Below, piece after piece: positions 7,527 through 8,947 of a DNA stretch of 8,947 nt. The DNA comes from an uncultured Ruminococcus sp. (GTDB lineage: Bacteria; Bacillota; Clostridia; Oscillospirales; Acutalibacteraceae): positions 1 to 8,947 of the forward strand of contig CADCOZ010000155.1 of the NCBI GenBank assembly GCA_902803125.1, written 5' to 3'. Position numbers and translations under genes: made by a program. Under the pieces are notes generated by a model. It did no database searches and was not told the DNA's origin. It saw nothing but the letters and a program-made list of their open reading frames with translations. Numbering within the stretch: the stretch's first letter is position 1; each line of letters begins with the position of its first letter.

Positions 7527-8465
7527 TTAAGCATTTTCCTTTTGGCCGGATCGTTTCGTCAGGAAAATAACGATGAAGGAAATCCCGGACACCGTCATCA
7601 GAAGCATCACAAAGGAACCTGTTGTATGGTGGCCGGTCGAAAAGCCCTTATCATCCGGTGCAACAACTGATATTACTGTCGGCTCGTCTTTGGAATCCTC
7701 TTGGGATTGGTCTTCCGAATCCTCTTGGGACGGTTCTTCCGAATCCTCTTGGGATTGGTCTTCCGAATCCTCGTGGGACGGTTCTTCCGAATCCTCGTGG
7801 GATTGGTCTTCCGAATCCTCGTGGGACGGCTCTCCGGATATCATGCCCAGCAAGATATAAATGTCGTAATAATCGTCATACAGACCCAGACAGGCATCCA
7901 TGCCGGCATTGGAACTAAACGCTTTTTCAATGACCTTTTCCCATGAACCGTATTTTTCATAGAGTTCCTCCGGAAGGGGTCCTTCTTCATGGCCGTATTT
8001 TTCAAGGTTTCTTTCTTTGAGTTTCTCCAGTCCTTCGGGGTCATCCTTATAGGATTCCCACCGCAGTTCATTTCTCTTGGCACTGACCGCATGGGCTATT
8101 TCCTCCATGCTTTTGTGTTCATGGATCATCTGACGAAGCATTTCATACATGGATGCAATGCTTTGATGATAGGCAATCCGATCCTGACGACACTGTTCAA
8201 CCATTATTTCGTCGCTCCAATCCAGATCCGCATATTGCTTCAGACTGCCTGTTTCGTTGGGGCGAAACCCGTAAACGGCGTTTTCGTCCCTGACGATATC
8301 GTTCATCACATACGGTTCCAACTCCGGATTGTGCTGATAAGTGAAGGCTTCTGCCGCCAATGCCGTCAAGCCGATACCGTAAACCGCCGCCGTACCGCAG
8401 ACCATCAATAGCACTGCCATAAGAACAGACACTGCCTTTTCAAAACCTTTGGACATCGTTTTCAT
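7527..8465 (-). CDS. Uncharacterised exported protein with acidic octapeptide repeats and C-terminal membrane/wall anchor
   Basis: A 312-residue protein that I cannot assign to a named family. Residues 1 to about 38 form a signal peptide: basic start with K6 and K10, hydrophobic core VSVLMAVLLMVCGTAAVYG, likely cut after ALA or ALAA. Residues about 40-205 are hydrophilic and probably mostly helical, with many Glu, Lys and Tyr and a distinctive stretch YKDDPEGLEKLKERNLEKYG. About 210-258 are six copies of an octapeptide of the form S(H/Q)EDSE(DQ/EP), strongly acidic and probably extended. Residues 284-303 are a hydrophobic segment followed by the basic tail KRSGQKENA. This layout resembles a Gram-positive surface protein, but there is no LPXTG; FSTG and TTG precede the anchor, so it may be a variant sorting signal or a plain membrane anchor. 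The ATG at 8463-8465 is chosen because AGGAGG lies 9 bases upstream and the signal peptide then starts correctly. The gene is monocistronic within the window, convergent with the NRPS operon, and nothing links the two functionally. Confidence 0.85.
   Translation of the reverse strand: MKTMSKGFEKAVSVLMAVLLMVCGTAAVYGIGLTALAAEAFTYQHNPELEPYVMNDIVRDENAVYGFRPNETGSLKQYADLDWSDEIMVEQCRQDRIAYHQSIASMYEMLRQMIHEHKSMEEIAHAVSAKRNELRWESYKDDPEGLEKLKERNLEKYGHEEGPLPEELYEKYGSWEKVIEKAFSSNAGMDACLGLYDDYYDIYILLGMISGEPSHEDSEDQSHEDSEEPSHEDSEDQSQEDSEEPSQEDSEDQSQEDSKDEPTVISVVAPDDKGFSTGHHTTGSFVMLLMTVSGISFIVIFLTKRSGQKENA
7693..7836. repeat. Six tandem 24-bp repeats inside the exported-protein gene
   Basis: Units start with GAATCCTC at 7693, 7717, 7741, 7765, 7789 and 7813. 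Two versions alternate, one with TGGGATTGG and one with TGGGACGG, giving a 48-bp higher-order period. The three units at 7693-7764 carry CTTGGG (Gln) and the three at 7765-7836 carry CGTGGG (His), a single-base difference. The last unit is slightly diverged (GGCTCTCC). Since 24 is a multiple of three, changes in copy number would keep the frame. Confidence 0.95.
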
Positions 8466-8474
8466 TATTATTGG

Positions 8475-8480
8475 CCTCCT
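8475..8480 (-). promoter_or_regulatory. Ribosome binding site of the exported-protein gene
   Basis: The - strand reads AGGAGG with a 9-base spacer to the ATG at 8463-8465. This is a full consensus site and decides this start over the in-frame ATG three codons later. Confidence 0.88.
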
Positions 8481-8512
8481 ATTCGCTGTTGGTTGTTGCT
8501 CATGCTGTCTTT

Positions 8513-8542
8513 AGTATAGTACATATCATAAGGGGGTGTCAA
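8513..8542 (-). promoter_or_regulatory. Sigma-A type promoter of the exported-protein gene
   Basis: On the - strand TTGACA (8537-8542, perfect -35) is followed after 18 bases by TATACT (8513-8518, -10, five of six matches). Transcription should start near 8505, giving a leader of about 40 bases. A run of five C residues directly after the -35 box is the only oddity. No clear operator is seen. Confidence 0.8.
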
Positions 8543-8559
8543 TCGGAAATCCAAACAAG

Positions 8560-8596
8560 AAAAAAAACGATTTTTTTCGAAAAAAATATAAAAAAA
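8560..8596. promoter_or_regulatory. Phased A/T tracts upstream of the tRNA promoter (UP element or intrinsic bend)
   Basis: Homopolymer tracts A8560-8567, T8571-8577, A8580-8586 and A8590-8596 sit about 10 bases apart, directly before the -35 box at 8600. The middle part, 8570-8587, is a perfect 18-bp palindrome centred on CG. Tracts in helical phase bend DNA, and AT-rich DNA here can contact the RNA polymerase alpha subunit, as at strong stable-RNA promoters. The function is inferred from position and composition. It also separates the tRNA promoter from the divergent promoter at 8513-8542. Confidence 0.6.
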
Positions 8597-8599
8597 TGC

Positions 8600-8628
8600 T
8601 TGCAATTTGCATTTTGATATGCTATAAT
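8600..8628 (+). promoter_or_regulatory. Promoter of tRNA-Ala
   Basis: TTGCAA (8600-8605) and a perfect TATAAT (8623-8628) are separated by 17 bases. The expected start is about 8635, just before the mature tRNA at 8643, so the 5' leader is very short. Confidence 0.88.
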
Positions 8629-8642
8629 AACTCTTGTAGTTC

Positions 8643-8718
8643 GGGGGTATAGCTCAGCTGGGAGAGTGCTTGACTGGCAGTCAAGAGGTCACGGGTTCGA
8701 GCCCCGTTATCTCCACCA
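8643..8718 (+). tRNA. tRNA-Ala (anticodon GGC)
   Basis: A complete 76-base cloverleaf that reads codon GCC (and GCU by wobble). The acceptor stem pairs 8643-8649 with 8708-8714 and includes the G3-U70 wobble (8645 with 8712), the main identity mark of alanine tRNAs. The D arm starts GCTC at 8652. The anticodon stem CTTGA/TCAAG (8669-8673, 8681-8685) holds loop CTGGCAG with anticodon GGC at 8676-8678. The T arm is ACGGG/CCCGT around TTCGAGC. The discriminator is A8715 and CCA is encoded at 8716-8718. It appears to be a single-tRNA transcription unit with its own promoter and terminator. Confidence 0.98.
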
Positions 8719-8947
8719 AAGAAACCCGCTTTCGATGTGTATTTCGAGAGCGGGTTCTTTTTTTGCTTTTTTGCTGTACACACAATTCACACACAATAAC
8801 TGCTTCTTTAATTTGGCCATCTCCTCTATCAGATCCGGAATGTCCTTGTGGATATAAATATCCGCAGTAGTCCCCTTGCCAAATGGTAACACACTTTCGT
8901 ATGGTTGATAAATAACGTAAATACGCCTTAAAAACAGGCTTCTTTTG
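8707..8947 (-). CDS. Open frame of unknown function entering from the right edge; possible remnant
   Basis: The - strand is open from the right edge to a TAA at 8707-8709, about 79 codons, with no start needed inside the window (a GTG at 8890-8892 is internal). The part from 8947 to about 8790 reads like plausible protein, for example PFGKGTTADIYIHKDIPDL and then EEMAKLKKQ; I recognise no family. The last 20 or so codons run through the tRNA terminator hairpin and the stop sits in the tRNA acceptor arm, which no normal gene would need. The local base composition is more AT-rich than the NRPS operon. It may be a decayed gene, the edge of an element inserted at the tRNA, or chance. No good alternative gene is seen on either strand in 8765-8947. 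Confidence 0.3.
   Translation of the reverse strand, partial: KRSLFLRRIYVIYQPYESVLPFGKGTTADIYIHKDIPDLIEEMAKLKKQLLCVNCVYSKKAKKEPALEIHIESGFLWWR
8723..8764 (+). terminator. Rho-independent terminator of the tRNA-Ala unit
   Basis: AACCCGCT (8723-8730) pairs with AGCGGGTT (8749-8756). The stem extends inward by one wobble and four more pairs (TCGA/TCGA region) to an 8-base loop at 8736-8743. A C and seven T residues follow (8758-8764). It starts only four bases after the CCA end. Confidence 0.92.

Noticed and set aside
7693..7836. CRISPR array
   Set aside because: The 24-base units are directly adjacent with no unique spacers, and they encode a regular octapeptide in the - strand gene.
7573..7946. 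+ strand frames across the 24-bp repeats, coding repetitive Ser-Ser-Trp-Asp or similar peptides
   Set aside because: All frames are open through a repeat whose length is a multiple of three. The - strand frame has the promoter, ribosome site, signal peptide and anchor.
8466..8512. Riboswitch or attenuator in the leader of the exported-protein gene
   Set aside because: The leader is only about 40 bases and shows no stem-loop or T tract.
8560..8587. A/T palindrome as a rho-independent terminator
   Set aside because: The stem has only one or two GC pairs and the element sits between two divergent promoters, so no transcript needs to end there.

Overview
The window looks like a piece of the chromosome of a gut Firmicute, most likely a Ruminococcus-like member of the Oscillospirales. 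The grounds are a short clostridial-type NRPS ending in a reductase domain, mid-range GC in the genes with very AT-rich promoters, strong AGGAGG ribosome binding sites, and a tRNA-Ala of Firmicute type. Species assignment is an inference; no marker gene is present.

Left part (1-7304, + strand): a two-gene operon. The first gene is the 3' part of a nonribosomal peptide synthetase, open at the left edge, with visible order A(partial)-T-C-A-T-R. The terminal R domain is an NAD(P)H-dependent thioester reductase, so the product should leave as a peptide aldehyde (or alcohol) rather than an acid. Three bases after its stop codon starts a MATE-family exporter that carries an extra C-terminal domain of about 140 residues resembling RsbW/anti-sigma-type GHKL ATPases. 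The pair reads as 'make a short peptide aldehyde, then move it out', with a possible ATP-binding regulatory or sensory module on the exporter. The closest concept known to me is the family of gut clostridial NRPS clusters making dipeptide aldehyde protease inhibitors, including the ruminopeptin (rup) pathway of Ruminococcus bromii. That link is inferred from architecture, not from a search.

Middle (7305-7526): a non-coding convergent spacer. It holds several short hairpins that look like a decayed dispersed palindromic element, then a strong A-tract/GC-stem/T-tract terminator that can serve both strands.

Right part (7527-8542, - strand): a gene for an uncharacterised exported and membrane- or wall-anchored protein with its own good sigma-A type promoter. 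It has a signal peptide, a charged central domain, an acidic Ser/His/Gln/Glu/Asp tract encoded by six 24-bp tandem repeats, and a C-terminal hydrophobic anchor followed by a basic tail.

Right edge (8543-8947): phased A/T tracts and a near-consensus promoter drive a tRNA-Ala(GGC) gene with encoded CCA and its own terminator. Beyond it, on the - strand, an open frame runs in from outside the window. Its stop codon lies inside the tRNA acceptor arm, so it is either a remnant (tRNA 3' ends are common integration sites) or not a real gene.
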